64,000 bases of DNA from Mucilaginibacter sp. (GTDB lineage: Bacteria > Bacteroidota > Bacteroidia > Sphingobacteriales > Sphingobacteriaceae): contig JAQBOM010000009.1 in assembly GCA_028288025.1 (NCBI GenBank), positions 62,001-126,000 of the forward strand, read 5' to 3'. Both the position numbers and the translations under genes were made by a program. This document shows, piece by piece, positions 29,360 through 39,057 of the stretch; the first letter of the stretch is position 1, and each line of letters starts with the position of its first letter. Below the pieces are notes generated by a model. It did no database searches and had not been told where the DNA came from. It was given only the letters and a program-made list of their open reading frames with translations.

Positions 29360-30340
29360 TTGAATAAGATACACCTTTACTTTCGCTCAATACCGCCTAA
29401 AGATCGATTTTTCAAAGGCGACGGTTACCTGATCAGCATAATTAAAACACTGATTAGTTATAATAAAGTAAGCGGAATAAAAAAAGTATTTATAAATCTT
29501 TGCAAGGGATTTGACTTGTTAAAAATTGAATATGATGTCAATTTGCCTTTTGAAAAGATAGGAGCCGGCGATGCTGTTGTAGTGCTGGGCAACGGAAAAT
29601 ATGCTTTACAGGGCTATCGCCAGCTCAACCCGGTAATAGCGGGCATAGGGTTAATGACACATCCTTCTGAATGGCCTGGATTATTTGACGAATACCCGGT
29701 AGCAAAGTACCTGCAGCATTCCCGCTGGGCAATGAATATTTATATCCCTTACTATGGGGTAGATAAATGCGAACTATGGGCTGCCGGCATTGACACTACC
29801 AGGTGGGCCCCTGCGAAACACTCACGTAAAAAGGTTGATGTATTGGTTTACAATAAAATAATGTGGGATAAACAGGTAACCAATAAAATGTTGAAGCAAC
29901 CTGTACTAAATACATTGGAAGAGATGGGTTTGTCCTATACCGAAATAACTTACGGCGAGTATAATGAGGCCGAATATTCTAAACTGCTGAACCAATGCAA
30001 AGCCATGATCTTTTTATGTGAACATGAAAGCCAGGGTTTTGCATGCTGCGAGGCCTTATCTATGAATGTGCCGGTATTTGCCTGGGACCAGGGCTTTTTT
30101 CTTGACCCCAACCGCTTTGGATGGAATGATCCGGTTATACCGGCAACTTCGGTTCCCTTTTTTGATGACAGGTGTGGCATGCGGTTCAGTGATTTTAACG
30201 ACTTTGAAAAACAGATCGGCACTTTTTGGGATGGTGTAAAACACGGTAATTTTAAACCGAGAGATTATATATTGGAAAACCTTACGCTTGAACATAGCGC
30301 CCAACGTATGCTGGATATTATTGGCGACGTTTACAAATGA
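29360..30340 (+). CDS. Putative glycosyltransferase (GT-B, GT1/GT4-like)
   Basis: This 326-aa protein has a GT-B-type C-terminal half: AMIFLCEHESQGFACCEALSMNVPVFAWDQG, where HESQGFACCEAL matches the GT4 donor site E-x7-E region. The N-terminal half has VVVLGNGKYAL and GLMTHPSEWP. The start is TTG at 29360, directly after the upstream TAA. Donor unknown. The stop overlaps the next ATG by 4 bp. Confidence 0.72.
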   Translation: MNKIHLYFRSIPPKDRFFKGDGYLISIIKTLISYNKVSGIKKVFINLCKGFDLLKIEYDVNLPFEKIGAGDAVVVLGNGKYALQGYRQLNPVIAGIGLMTHPSEWPGLFDEYPVAKYLQHSRWAMNIYIPYYGVDKCELWAAGIDTTRWAPAKHSRKKVDVLVYNKIMWDKQVTNKMLKQPVLNTLEEMGLSYTEITYGEYNEAEYSKLLNQCKAMIFLCEHESQGFACCEALSMNVPVFAWDQGFFLDPNRFGWNDPVIPATSVPFFDDRCGMRFSDFNDFEKQIGTFWDGVKHGNFKPRDYILENLTLEHSAQRMLDIIGDVYK

Positions 30341-31356
30341 GAATACTTCTCATCATGGATCCGGGAATAGCTGTCCCGCCCGCTTTATATGGGGGGCATG
30401 AACGACTGGTTTATTTATTTGCTGAAGAATATAAAAAACTTGGCCACCAGGTAACGTTACTTGCAGGCCCCGAATCGTATTGCAGCGGGAGCACCGTTAC
30501 ATTCGGCGCAAACGATTTAAACCGGTCGCGTAGAGCAAAATTCAAGGAAGCTGTTTTTGTATGGAGATTCTTGCGCAAAAACAAAAATAAATTTGACCTG
30601 ATTCACAACTTTGGCAGGTTGGCATATTTGCTGCCTGTTTTAAATCACCCGGTAAAAAAAATTATGACCTATGGCCGGCCTGTCGCCGTTACCGGGATAA
30701 AAATTGCAAATGCGCTGCCCAACCGGAATTTAATATTCACAGCCTGCAGTAATTACTGTGTTTCAACCGGTAATGTGGCTGGCAAATGGAAAACCGTATA
30801 TAATGCTATTGATTTTTCGCAATACCAACTTAGTGAAATGGTGCCGGACGATGCGCCGTTAATGTTTCTGGGCCGCCTTGACCGTATAAAGGGAGTGCAT
30901 ACTGCTATAAGAGTGGCTAAAGCAACTAATCTTCAACTCATTATTGCCGGCAATATCTCGCCAACAGCTGATAGTGCCTATTACTTTAAAACCGAAATTG
31001 AACCATATATCGACGGCCGGCAAATTAAGTACGTTGGCGGTTTAAATAACCTTGAAAAAGATGAATATCTGCGAGGTGCGAAAGCACTGTTATTTCCTAT
31101 CGAATGGGATGAACCATTTGGAATGGTAATGATTGAAGCTATGGCTTGCGGCACGCCGGTAATAGCGTTTGACCGCGGTTCGGTACCCGAGGTGGTCGAA
31201 AATGGCGTTACCGGATTTATCGTACAAACCCTGGACGAAATGATAAGCAGCGTTTCGGGATTAAAAGCAATAAACAGGAAAATTTGCAGAGACGCAGCTA
31301 TCGAAAAGTTCGCCTCTGGTAAAATCGCCAAACAATATCTTTCGGTTTTTGAATAA
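30337..31356 (+). CDS. Glycosyltransferase family 4
   Basis: This is a GT-B retaining glycosyltransferase. It opens RILLIMDPGIAVPPALYGGHERLV with the GGxE-type acceptor loop. APLMFLGRLDRIKGVHTAI starts the C-terminal domain near residue 173, and FPIEWDEPFGMVMIEAMACGTPVIAF is the E-x7-E donor motif near 252. SVPEVVENGVTGF is the usual follow-on. It should use a nucleotide-activated hexose. It overlaps the previous gene by 4 bp; 50 bp separate it from the next. Confidence 0.95.
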   Translation: MRILLIMDPGIAVPPALYGGHERLVYLFAEEYKKLGHQVTLLAGPESYCSGSTVTFGANDLNRSRRAKFKEAVFVWRFLRKNKNKFDLIHNFGRLAYLLPVLNHPVKKIMTYGRPVAVTGIKIANALPNRNLIFTACSNYCVSTGNVAGKWKTVYNAIDFSQYQLSEMVPDDAPLMFLGRLDRIKGVHTAIRVAKATNLQLIIAGNISPTADSAYYFKTEIEPYIDGRQIKYVGGLNNLEKDEYLRGAKALLFPIEWDEPFGMVMIEAMACGTPVIAFDRGSVPEVVENGVTGFIVQTLDEMISSVSGLKAINRKICRDAAIEKFASGKIAKQYLSVFE

Positions 31357-31406
31357 TATGACCAGGCCAACAAATAATTGAGAACACAAATAAAACGGTA
31401 ACGCAG

Positions 31407-32630
31407 GTGGCCAAAAGCATTCTTCTTATTTCATCCGGCCAGCCGTCTTTAAACCCCCGCCTGGTGAAAGAAGCTGATGCTTTATCTGATGCCGGGTACG
31501 AAGTAACTGTTTTATATGCTTACTGGAACACATGGGGAACAAACCATGATAAGGAATTGCTGCCTGTTAAAAAATGGAAGGCTATATGCGCAGGTGGCGA
31601 TCCACAGGGAAAACGATTAACTTGGTTATTAAGCAGGCTGATTCGGAAAACCGCCCGTTTTCTGCTGAAAAAGACTAACTGTTATTTCTGTTTTGCCGAA
31701 CTTGCTATTGCACGTAGCAGCTATTTTTTGACAGTTGAGGCCCGAAAGCACCAGGCTGACCTGTATATCGGGCATAATCTGGGCGCATTATCCGCCGTGG
31801 TTAAAACCGCCAGGCTGCATAAAAAACCATGCGGGTTTGATGCCGAAGATTTTCACCGGCAGGAAGTCACAAATGATATTCATTCGTACGAATTTAAAAT
31901 CTCGAAATACATCGAAGATAAATATTTACCCCTGGTTAATTATATAACAGCATCCAGCCCGCTTATAGCCGAAAATTATTCGTTATTGTATCAACGGAAT
32001 ATAACTTCTATTTTAAATGTTTTTTCAAAAACCACACTGAATGTTGATGATAATAAAAATGAGTCATTAAAACTTTTTTGGTTCTCCCAAACTATTGGTC
32101 CAAACCGCGGATTGGAATTGATTGTTGAAGCGATGAAATTAGTCGGAACACGTATAGAACTGCACTTACTTGGCGCTGCCGACGATGCATATAAACAAAA
32201 TCTATTTTCATTAAGCGCCTCCATAGAAAATTTTAATGGTCAAATTTTTTTTCATGAACCAATAAAAGCCAGCGAAATTTTTCAATTCGCAGCGCAATTT
32301 GATATTGGGCTTGCGGCCGAGACCACTATTTGCCTTAACAGGGAGATGTCATTAACCAATAAGCTGTTCACTTATATCCAAAGCGGCCTGGCAATTGCCG
32401 CAAGCGATACTGTGGCGCAAAGCGCATTTATGCATCAATACCCGCAGACAGGAAAAGTATACCGGAATGCAAATGAACTGGCGTTGATATTAACGGAATA
32501 TCACAAAAACAGGGAGTTGTTATTTCAAACTAAAAAAGCGTCTTTCCAAATCGGGCAAACGCAGTTGAATTGGGAAAACGAGAGGTACGCTTTTATGAGA
32601 GTTATAGATAATATACTGACTGCTAATTGA
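31407..32630 (+). CDS. Glycosyltransferase, GT-B fold (GT4-like)
   Basis: This 407-aa protein looks like a GT-B enzyme. SILLISSGQPSLNPRLVKEADAL opens the N-terminal Rossmann domain, with LYIGHNLGALSAVV and FDAEDFHR. LKLFWFSQTIGPNRGLELI starts the second domain near residue 225, then LHLLGAADDAY and DIGLAAETTICLNREMSLTNKLFTYIQSGLAIAASD, where the E/N-rich block replaces the classical E-x7-E. The start is a GTG at 31407. The stop overlaps the next TTG (TTGA). Donor unknown. Confidence 0.78.
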   Translation: MAKSILLISSGQPSLNPRLVKEADALSDAGYEVTVLYAYWNTWGTNHDKELLPVKKWKAICAGGDPQGKRLTWLLSRLIRKTARFLLKKTNCYFCFAELAIARSSYFLTVEARKHQADLYIGHNLGALSAVVKTARLHKKPCGFDAEDFHRQEVTNDIHSYEFKISKYIEDKYLPLVNYITASSPLIAENYSLLYQRNITSILNVFSKTTLNVDDNKNESLKLFWFSQTIGPNRGLELIVEAMKLVGTRIELHLLGAADDAYKQNLFSLSASIENFNGQIFFHEPIKASEIFQFAAQFDIGLAAETTICLNREMSLTNKLFTYIQSGLAIAASDTVAQSAFMHQYPQTGKVYRNANELALILTEYHKNRELLFQTKKASFQIGQTQLNWENERYAFMRVIDNILTAN

Positions 32631-33904
32631 AACGTGTACTAATCATTTCTCCATATTTTCCCCCGGTGAATACAGCCGATATGCAGCGTGTGCGGATGAG
32701 CTTGCCTTATTATAAGGAGTTCGGATGGGATGCTGAGGTTATGGCGGTCGATCCGAAATATACCGATCTGCCTCAGGATGAACTGCTGATAGAAAGTGTG
32801 CCGGCCGAAATCAAAGTCCACTACATCAAAGCCCTGAGCAAAAAATGGACCACGAAGCTGGGCTTCGGAAGCATTTCATATCGTTCCTACCGGGCCTATC
32901 GCCAAAAAGTTAACCTGTTGCTGGAAAACGAAAAATTTGATTTGATTTATTTTTCAACGACACAATTTCAAATTTGCACTTTGGGTGCTTACTGGAAAAA
33001 ACGGTTTAAAATTCCGTATGTAATAGATATGCAGGATCCCTGGCATTCTGAATATTACCGGGATAAGCCCAGGCAACAACAACCGCCTAAGTATTGGTTT
33101 TCGTATCGCCTAAATAAGTTTTTGGAACCCATTGCAATGAAGCAGGCAGATGGCTTGGTTAGCGTTTCTGCGGAATATATTAAGGACATAAAAGCGCGGT
33201 ATCCTCAAATCAAACATATACCCGAAGCTACGATCACATTTGCCGCACCGGAGCTGGATTTTGAAATCGCTGCCCGGAGTCAGGACAAATTTGAACCGCT
33301 ATTGGACGGCGGATTTAAAAATATAGTCTATATTGGCCGCGGCGGTATGGACATGTATAAGGCTATAGTGCCGGTTTTTGAGGCGTTGAAAAAGGGGGTT
33401 TGTGACGAGCCTGAATTATTCGGAAAATTAAGGTTTTATTTTATCGGCACCAGCTATGCACCGAAGGGGCAGGCTATGCCGACCATTTTACCCCTGGCGC
33501 GGCAATATGGTTTAGGTAATAAGATAATTGAAATACCCGACAGAATAGGTTACTATCATGCCCTGGTGACGTTGCAGCAAGCCGATGCATTATTTATTCC
33601 CGGTTCTGATGATCCGCAATACACGGCGTCAAAGATATTTCCTTACCTGTTAACCGGAAAACCATTACTGGCTATATTTAATGCCGGAAGCCCGGCTTTA
33701 GATATTTTAAATGAATATGGGGCAGACCATGCTTACAGCTATGATAAAACACCTGGTATACATGAAAAAGTCACAGATTTTATAGAAAAAACAATTAACA
33801 ACAAAATAGGTGAACCGGTTTATAATAAGGATACTGTTGAAAAATATTCGGCACGAATAATGGCAAAACGTCAATGTGATTTATTTAACTTAATAGGCTG
33901 TTGA
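32627..33904 (+). CDS. Glycosyltransferase, GT-B fold (GT4-like)
   Basis: This 425-aa protein starts RVLIISPYFPPVNTADMQRVRMSLPYYKEFG, a typical GT4 N-terminus, and has PYVIDMQDPWHSEYYRD near residue 140. FKNIVYIGRGGMDMYKAIVPVFEAL opens the second domain near 230, and ADALFIPGSDDPQYTASKIFPYLLTGKPLLAIF is the donor-site region with a D/S-rich variant of the E-x7-E motif. The start is TTG (TTGA overlap at 32627), and its stop again overlaps a TTG start at 33901. Specificity unknown. Confidence 0.8.
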   Translation: MKRVLIISPYFPPVNTADMQRVRMSLPYYKEFGWDAEVMAVDPKYTDLPQDELLIESVPAEIKVHYIKALSKKWTTKLGFGSISYRSYRAYRQKVNLLLENEKFDLIYFSTTQFQICTLGAYWKKRFKIPYVIDMQDPWHSEYYRDKPRQQQPPKYWFSYRLNKFLEPIAMKQADGLVSVSAEYIKDIKARYPQIKHIPEATITFAAPELDFEIAARSQDKFEPLLDGGFKNIVYIGRGGMDMYKAIVPVFEALKKGVCDEPELFGKLRFYFIGTSYAPKGQAMPTILPLARQYGLGNKIIEIPDRIGYYHALVTLQQADALFIPGSDDPQYTASKIFPYLLTGKPLLAIFNAGSPALDILNEYGADHAYSYDKTPGIHEKVTDFIEKTINNKIGEPVYNKDTVEKYSARIMAKRQCDLFNLIGC

Positions 33905-34527
33905 AAAGATATGTGCAATATGGCTGTGGATTTTCGGCGCCTGCCGAATGGATAAACTACGATGCTTCGCCAACGCTTTGGTTTGAAAGATTGCCGGTAT
34001 TGGGGAAATTATATACCCGCAACCAGCAACGGTTCCCCGCTAATGTAAAATTCGGGGATATCATTAAGGGATTACCTGAAAAACCGGAAAGCTGTGATGG
34101 CGTATACTGCTCGCATATATTAGAGCATTTGGCCTATAACGATTTTATAATTGCTCTGAGAAATACTTATGTTTTGTTAAAACCGGGGGGGATATTCAGA
34201 GGTGTGGTGCCGGATCTGAAGTCGGCGGTGATGAACTATATTGAGCAATATGATAACGTTGACGCCCCGGCGAACGAACTGATGCGTAATACAATGCTTG
34301 GAGTCGAAAATCGCGAGCATTCCTTGTCGTCACATATCAAATCCTTATATGGTAACTCCAAGCATCTTTGGATGTGGGATTATAAATCGCTTGCATTCGA
34401 GCTAAAAAAAGCCGGATTTGTAAATGTACGCCAATGTCGATTCGGAAATTCGGACGATCCCATTTTTAATTTGGTAGAGGAAGAAAATAGATTTGCCGGG
34501 GCGGTAGCGTTTGAATGTCAAAAATGA
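33901..34527 (+). CDS. Class I SAM-dependent methyltransferase
   Basis: This 208-aa protein belongs to the short methyltransferases of EPS clusters: VQYGCGFSAPAEWINYDASP in place of a classical motif I, then CDGVYCSHILEHLAYNDFI and LLKPGGIFRGVVPDL. The SHILEHL and VPDL blocks are the family marks. The start is TTG (TTGA) and the stop overlaps the next ATG by 13 bases. It often precedes a GT4 like the one here, so the two may act on the same residue. Confidence 0.85.
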   Translation: MKRYVQYGCGFSAPAEWINYDASPTLWFERLPVLGKLYTRNQQRFPANVKFGDIIKGLPEKPESCDGVYCSHILEHLAYNDFIIALRNTYVLLKPGGIFRGVVPDLKSAVMNYIEQYDNVDAPANELMRNTMLGVENREHSLSSHIKSLYGNSKHLWMWDYKSLAFELKKAGFVNVRQCRFGNSDDPIFNLVEEENRFAGAVAFECQK

Positions 34528-35684
34528 GAAAACTGGCCATTATAACAACCCATCCTATTCAATATTACGCGCCCGTTTTTCAACTGTTGCATCAACGGCA
34601 GCAAATAAGTATTAAAGTATTTTACACGTGGGGAGAAAGTGTTTTAAACAAATACGACCCCGGGTTTAAAAAGAATGTTGAATGGGATATTCCTTTATTG
34701 AACGGATATCCTTATGAATGGGTAAGAAACACTTCAAAAGATGCCGGCTCGCATCACTTTGAAGGGATTGTGAACCCGCAGCTAATTGAACAGATTAGCG
34801 CGTGGCATCCGGATGCCATATTGGTTTATGGGTGGGGATATGCTGGTCATTTAAAAGCCATACGCTATTTTAAAAACAAATTACCTGTTTTTTTTCGTGG
34901 CGATTCAACCTTGCTTGATGAAAAAAAAGGGTTGAAAGCTTTATTTAAAACTATTTTTTTAAAGTGGGTTTACAAACACATTGACCACGCTTTTTACGTC
35001 GGGTCTAACAACAAAGCCTATTTTAAAAAGTATGGTTTAACTGAAGATCAGCTAAGTTTTGTTCCGCATGCAGTTGATAACAAAAGATTTGCAGAGAACC
35101 GGCAAAATGAGGTAGCTTTATTAAAAAATGAGTTAGGCATAAATGATAACGAATGTGTTGTATTGTTTGCAGGTAAATTAGAAGGAAAAAAAGCTCCCCT
35201 GCAATTGCTTGATGCTTTTATTGGTTTAAACAGGCCCGATATTCATCTACTATTCGTTGGGAACGGGCCATTTGAGGAACAATTAAAACATATAGCGAAA
35301 GACAAATCCAGCGTTCATTTTATAGATTTCCAAAATCAATCGCGAATGCCCGTGATATACCAGGTATGCGATTTATTCTGTCTCCCGTCCAACGGGCCCA
35401 ATGAAACATGGGGACTGGCTGTTAATGAGGCTATGGCATGTGGGAAGGCTATATTAATATCTGATAAAGTCGGATGCGGGGCCGACCTGGTAAACGATGG
35501 CCTGAATGGTGGTGTTTTTAAAGCAGGAAATTTAACGGCCTTTACTGAAAAGCTACGGCAATTAACAAAAAATAAAAACCTGTTGTTGAAATACGGGAAA
35601 CAATCTCAAATAATAATTGCAGATTGGAATTTCACAAATGCCGCCACAGCCATGGAAAAACAAATATTACATGAAACGTACTGA
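34515..35684 (+). CDS. Glycosyltransferase family 4
   Basis: This is a 389-aa GT-B enzyme: LAIITTHPIQYYAPVFQLLH N-terminus, FYTWGES, VLFAGKLEGKKAPLQLLDAF starting the second domain near residue 213, and CLPSNGPNETWGLAVNEAMACGKAILISDKVG with the E-x7-E donor motif. It is the type found next to the short methyltransferase before it. The first gene of what I regard as the exosortase-linked module may begin about here. Donor unknown. Confidence 0.93.
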   Translation: MSKMRKLAIITTHPIQYYAPVFQLLHQRQQISIKVFYTWGESVLNKYDPGFKKNVEWDIPLLNGYPYEWVRNTSKDAGSHHFEGIVNPQLIEQISAWHPDAILVYGWGYAGHLKAIRYFKNKLPVFFRGDSTLLDEKKGLKALFKTIFLKWVYKHIDHAFYVGSNNKAYFKKYGLTEDQLSFVPHAVDNKRFAENRQNEVALLKNELGINDNECVVLFAGKLEGKKAPLQLLDAFIGLNRPDIHLLFVGNGPFEEQLKHIAKDKSSVHFIDFQNQSRMPVIYQVCDLFCLPSNGPNETWGLAVNEAMACGKAILISDKVGCGADLVNDGLNGGVFKAGNLTAFTEKLRQLTKNKNLLLKYGKQSQIIIADWNFTNAATAMEKQILHETY

Positions 35685-36525
35685 TCGCATTAAGCTCGAT
35701 TTTACACGAAACTGGAAATTTCCGGGAAAGGAACGTCTTTCGCGTTGGTTGATGTCATCAAATGCAGTAAAGGCCAACATGAACAACGGTATTGTTTGGC
35801 TAAATGACGAAGATATCGCTATTTATACAACTGCCGATAATTATATTGAATGGAGTATATTAAGTACCGGAACGTATGAGAATGAAATAAATAAGTTGAT
35901 AAGGATATCCTTAAAGCCTGGCGATAATGCTTTAGATATAGGCGGTAATATTGGCTTGCAAAGTCTCCGCATGTCACAGCAAGTTGGCATAAATGGCAAA
36001 GTATATGCTTTTGAGCCCATCACTTATTTACAGGAGAAGCTCAAAAAGAATATATCTTTAAATTGCGCTTCTAACGTCACCCTGTTTCCTTATGCCTTAT
36101 CCGATACAGACGGAGAAGTTGAATTTAAAATTGACCGTAATGTATGGAACCAGGGTACTTTTAGTTTAAACAGTATAAATAATGGATCAGAAGTGCAACA
36201 TGTGATTATAAAGATTGCGGATGAGATACCCGAAATTCAGACATTGAATTCGATTGATTTGATAAAGATAGATGTAGAGGGGTTTGAATACCATGTACTT
36301 CGGGGATTAAAACAAACATTGATTAAGCATAAACCCAGGATCATTTTTGAATACGACCGTAATTACTGGCAAAAAACAGCGCAAAAAATAAGTGATTGTT
36401 ACTCTTTTTTGCAGTCGTTAAACTACACGCTTTATCAAATCACTTCGGTAGGCTGCGAACTTATTACGAGTACTGAACATATTTCGGGCGGCAATTTATT
36501 TTGCATACAATTAAATGAAAGGTAA
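35671..36525 (+). CDS. FkbM-family SAM-dependent methyltransferase
   Basis: This fourth FkbM protein has NALDIGGNIGLQSLRMSQQ as motif I, YAFEPITY, and IKIDVEGFEYHVLRGLKQT, followed by IIFEYDRNYW. I place the start at the ATG at 35671 (MKRTDRIK), which overlaps the GT4 end by 14 bp; the longer frame from 35617 would add 18 residues that only re-read the upstream gene. Length is 284 aa. It is probably a glycan O-methyltransferase. Confidence 0.9.
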   Translation: MKRTDRIKLDFTRNWKFPGKERLSRWLMSSNAVKANMNNGIVWLNDEDIAIYTTADNYIEWSILSTGTYENEINKLIRISLKPGDNALDIGGNIGLQSLRMSQQVGINGKVYAFEPITYLQEKLKKNISLNCASNVTLFPYALSDTDGEVEFKIDRNVWNQGTFSLNSINNGSEVQHVIIKIADEIPEIQTLNSIDLIKIDVEGFEYHVLRGLKQTLIKHKPRIIFEYDRNYWQKTAQKISDCYSFLQSLNYTLYQITSVGCELITSTEHISGGNLFCIQLNER

Positions 36526-37921
36526 GTCGATAGAAAAATATCTAATGCTTTATTTGCCCTGGGCCCTGGCTTTATTGTTAGAGCGTGATCCTGTTTTATC
36601 TTACCTTATCGCCTGGCTTGGCTCAATATTAATTTTTTACTTAACCTTAAGCGGATGGGTAACGCCATTGCCTAAAGACAGGGCAATGGCTGAACAATTA
36701 ATGCGACCCATATTTTTGGTACAAATGATATTTGCCGGATATATGGCTCTCACTTCAATCTTTTATTTTCTGAACTTAGTAGGATATGTGGGTTTGCAAA
36801 AAACAAACGCCATATATTTAACTGTCGATCAACAAAAATTAGTGTTAACAGCGGCATGTCAGCGTTATTATGTGCTTGGGCACGCCGCTTTTGTAACCGG
36901 GATTGCCGCTTTTATGAAATATCCCGTTAAGCAGAAATATACAGTTGATAAAGAAAAATTGGCTAATACGTTATTCATAATCGCCATCTTAACGTTGGTG
37001 TCATCGTTTTTATTTTTAAAAATCCCGGGGTTATCACAGTTTTACGTTCAACTCACAGCATTAAGCTTTATAGCGGGTACTCTGGCTCTTGCGTTTGCGA
37101 TACCGCTAAAAAAGTTATGGAACACGGTTTTTTGCATTTTGCTTTATATATCTAACTTCTATAACGCACTTATTTCCGGCTTTAAGGAGCCCATTATTAT
37201 TAGTGTATTGGTTTTGGGTATATTCTTATATCCTAACTACAAAAAAATTGTGAGTATCGTTTTTGTGCCTGTATTAATAATGCTGTTTTATTTTTTACCA
37301 ACATATAATGCCATATACCGGCAAAACGCCTGGTCGGACAACGTGAGTGCTGATGACGCATATAAGATTGCATTAAATGAGACCATTAAAAATGACCAGC
37401 CGGAGGGGGAAAGTAACTGGGATTTTTTAAGTTTCAGGTTAAGCGAAATAGATATGTTTACCACTTTTGTGAATTCTACGCCAAAGAATGTCGATTTCTA
37501 TGGTTTTAAGTTGTTAGATCAATCACTTACCGCGGTAACTCCACGGGTATTTTGGCCCTCAAAACCCAGTACCGAGGCGCTCGTTATGGAGCGGGTATAC
37601 GATGCCGGGGTAGTTTACAGGGGCGCCAATGTTTCTGCCAAGCCGGCTTTCATTGTAGATGCTTATCTTTCTGGCGGAGCGCTGGGTGTTTTTATTGGAT
37701 TGTTTATATATGGGGCTGTTGTTCAGCTAATCTCGCTAAAGGCCGAACAATTATTTGGCGGATATATTTTGGGTACGGCACTTATTTTCAGCGGCCTTTT
37801 CCAGATTTTTTGGCGGGGTCTTAGTTTTGAATTTTTGATAAATTCGGTTTTTTGGAGCTACATAAGTATGCTGGTAATATTTAGAATATTTAAAGCGACG
37901 CATATATTAACACAAAATTGA
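36515..37921 (+). CDS. Wzy-like polysaccharide polymerase (exosortase-associated type)
   Basis: This is a 468-aa polytopic membrane protein with about 11 hydrophobic segments and a large soluble loop (about residues 262-345) before the last segments. The loop contains TYNAIYRQNAW, FRLSEIDMFTTFVNSTP and VTPRVFWPSKPS, features of O-antigen polymerase-like proteins in Bacteroidota. From memory, protein databases name a group like this exosortase Y-associated Wzy-like protein; the GT2-exosortase fusion three genes downstream fits that. It would polymerise repeat units on the periplasmic face. Its TGA overlaps the next TTG start. Confidence 0.8.
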   Translation: MKGKSIEKYLMLYLPWALALLLERDPVLSYLIAWLGSILIFYLTLSGWVTPLPKDRAMAEQLMRPIFLVQMIFAGYMALTSIFYFLNLVGYVGLQKTNAIYLTVDQQKLVLTAACQRYYVLGHAAFVTGIAAFMKYPVKQKYTVDKEKLANTLFIIAILTLVSSFLFLKIPGLSQFYVQLTALSFIAGTLALAFAIPLKKLWNTVFCILLYISNFYNALISGFKEPIIISVLVLGIFLYPNYKKIVSIVFVPVLIMLFYFLPTYNAIYRQNAWSDNVSADDAYKIALNETIKNDQPEGESNWDFLSFRLSEIDMFTTFVNSTPKNVDFYGFKLLDQSLTAVTPRVFWPSKPSTEALVMERVYDAGVVYRGANVSAKPAFIVDAYLSGGALGVFIGLFIYGAVVQLISLKAEQLFGGYILGTALIFSGLFQIFWRGLSFEFLINSVFWSYISMLVIFRIFKATHILTQN

Positions 37922-39057
37922 GAATTTTACAGATAAATGCATCTTACAAACCCGCGTTTGTCTATGGCGGGCCAACTATGTCTGTTTCCATGTTATGCGA
38001 GCAATTAGTTAAAGTAGGGGTATTGGTTACTGTTTTTACTACTACTGCTAATGGTAAGCATGAATTGCCCGTAGTACCTGGTCAGCTAATTGGCGTAGAC
38101 GGTGTGCCGGTGCGATATTTTAAACGGATAACCAAAGATCATAGCCACTTTTCCCCTTCGTTGTTACTCGCCTTATGGAAAGATGTAAAGAAATTTGAAC
38201 TGGTACATATTCATGCGTGGTGGAATTTAGTATCTGTATTGTCATGCCTTATTGCGCTGTTGCGTAAAGTTCCGGTATTGCTATCACCGCGGGGTACTTT
38301 AAGCCCTTATTCTTTTGGCAATAGGAATATAGGTGCCAAGCGGGCAATTCATCAATTAGTTGGGAGATATTTATTAAGCAACAGTCATATCCATACCACA
38401 ACCGAAAGAGAAAGTGAGGCTATCAGATTGCTTATTCATCCGCAAGACATTACTATGCTGCCTAATTTCGTCCAATTACGCGGCCAAAAAACAATTGCAA
38501 TAAATCCACCCTTCGGCGGGTTAAAATTGATTTTCTTTTCGAGGATCGAAGAAAAAAAGGGGCTTGATATATTGCTGAATGCGCTAACATTGGTTTCAGT
38601 TCCTTACCATCTTACAATTGCCGGCAGTGGTAACACAGATTACATGGAAAGCTTAAAAAAAATTGCCGCAAAAAACCATGTTAAAAATAAAATAAGTTGG
38701 ATAGGTTTTCAAAATGAAAACAAATTTGAACTGCTGCAGCAGCACGATCTTTTTGTACTGCCATCGTATGATGAGAATTTCGGGAATGCCGTAATTGAAA
38801 GCCTGAGCGTGGGTACGCCGGTTTTAATAAGCGACCAGGTGGGTCTGGCTGACTATGTGACAAAAAACAAGCTAGGATGGACCTGTCAAACAAATGAAGT
38901 TTCAATCGGCAATGCGATAACAGACATAGCTAAAAATCAACACGCTGAACTTATCCGGATCAGAAAGGATGCTCCCGGTATCATCATTGAAGATTTTAAT
39001 GAAGAAAGTTTGGTGAAAAAATACATACATATGTATGATAAAATAATTAACGCATGA
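37918..39057 (+). CDS. Glycosyltransferase family 4
   Basis: This 379-aa GT-B enzyme has ILQINASYKPAFVYGGPTMSV with the GGP acceptor loop, VHIHAWWNLVSV, LSPRGTLSPYSF, LKLIFFSRIEEKKGLDILL near residue 200, and VLPSYDENFGNAVIESLSVGTPVLISD with the donor-site E-x7-E (E of DEN and E of IES). The start is TTG at 37918 (TTGA overlap). It lies between the Wzy-like gene and the methyltransferase before the exosortase fusion. Confidence 0.93.
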   Translation: MRILQINASYKPAFVYGGPTMSVSMLCEQLVKVGVLVTVFTTTANGKHELPVVPGQLIGVDGVPVRYFKRITKDHSHFSPSLLLALWKDVKKFELVHIHAWWNLVSVLSCLIALLRKVPVLLSPRGTLSPYSFGNRNIGAKRAIHQLVGRYLLSNSHIHTTTERESEAIRLLIHPQDITMLPNFVQLRGQKTIAINPPFGGLKLIFFSRIEEKKGLDILLNALTLVSVPYHLTIAGSGNTDYMESLKKIAAKNHVKNKISWIGFQNENKFELLQQHDLFVLPSYDENFGNAVIESLSVGTPVLISDQVGLADYVTKNKLGWTCQTNEVSIGNAITDIAKNQHAELIRIRKDAPGIIIEDFNEESLVKKYIHMYDKIINA

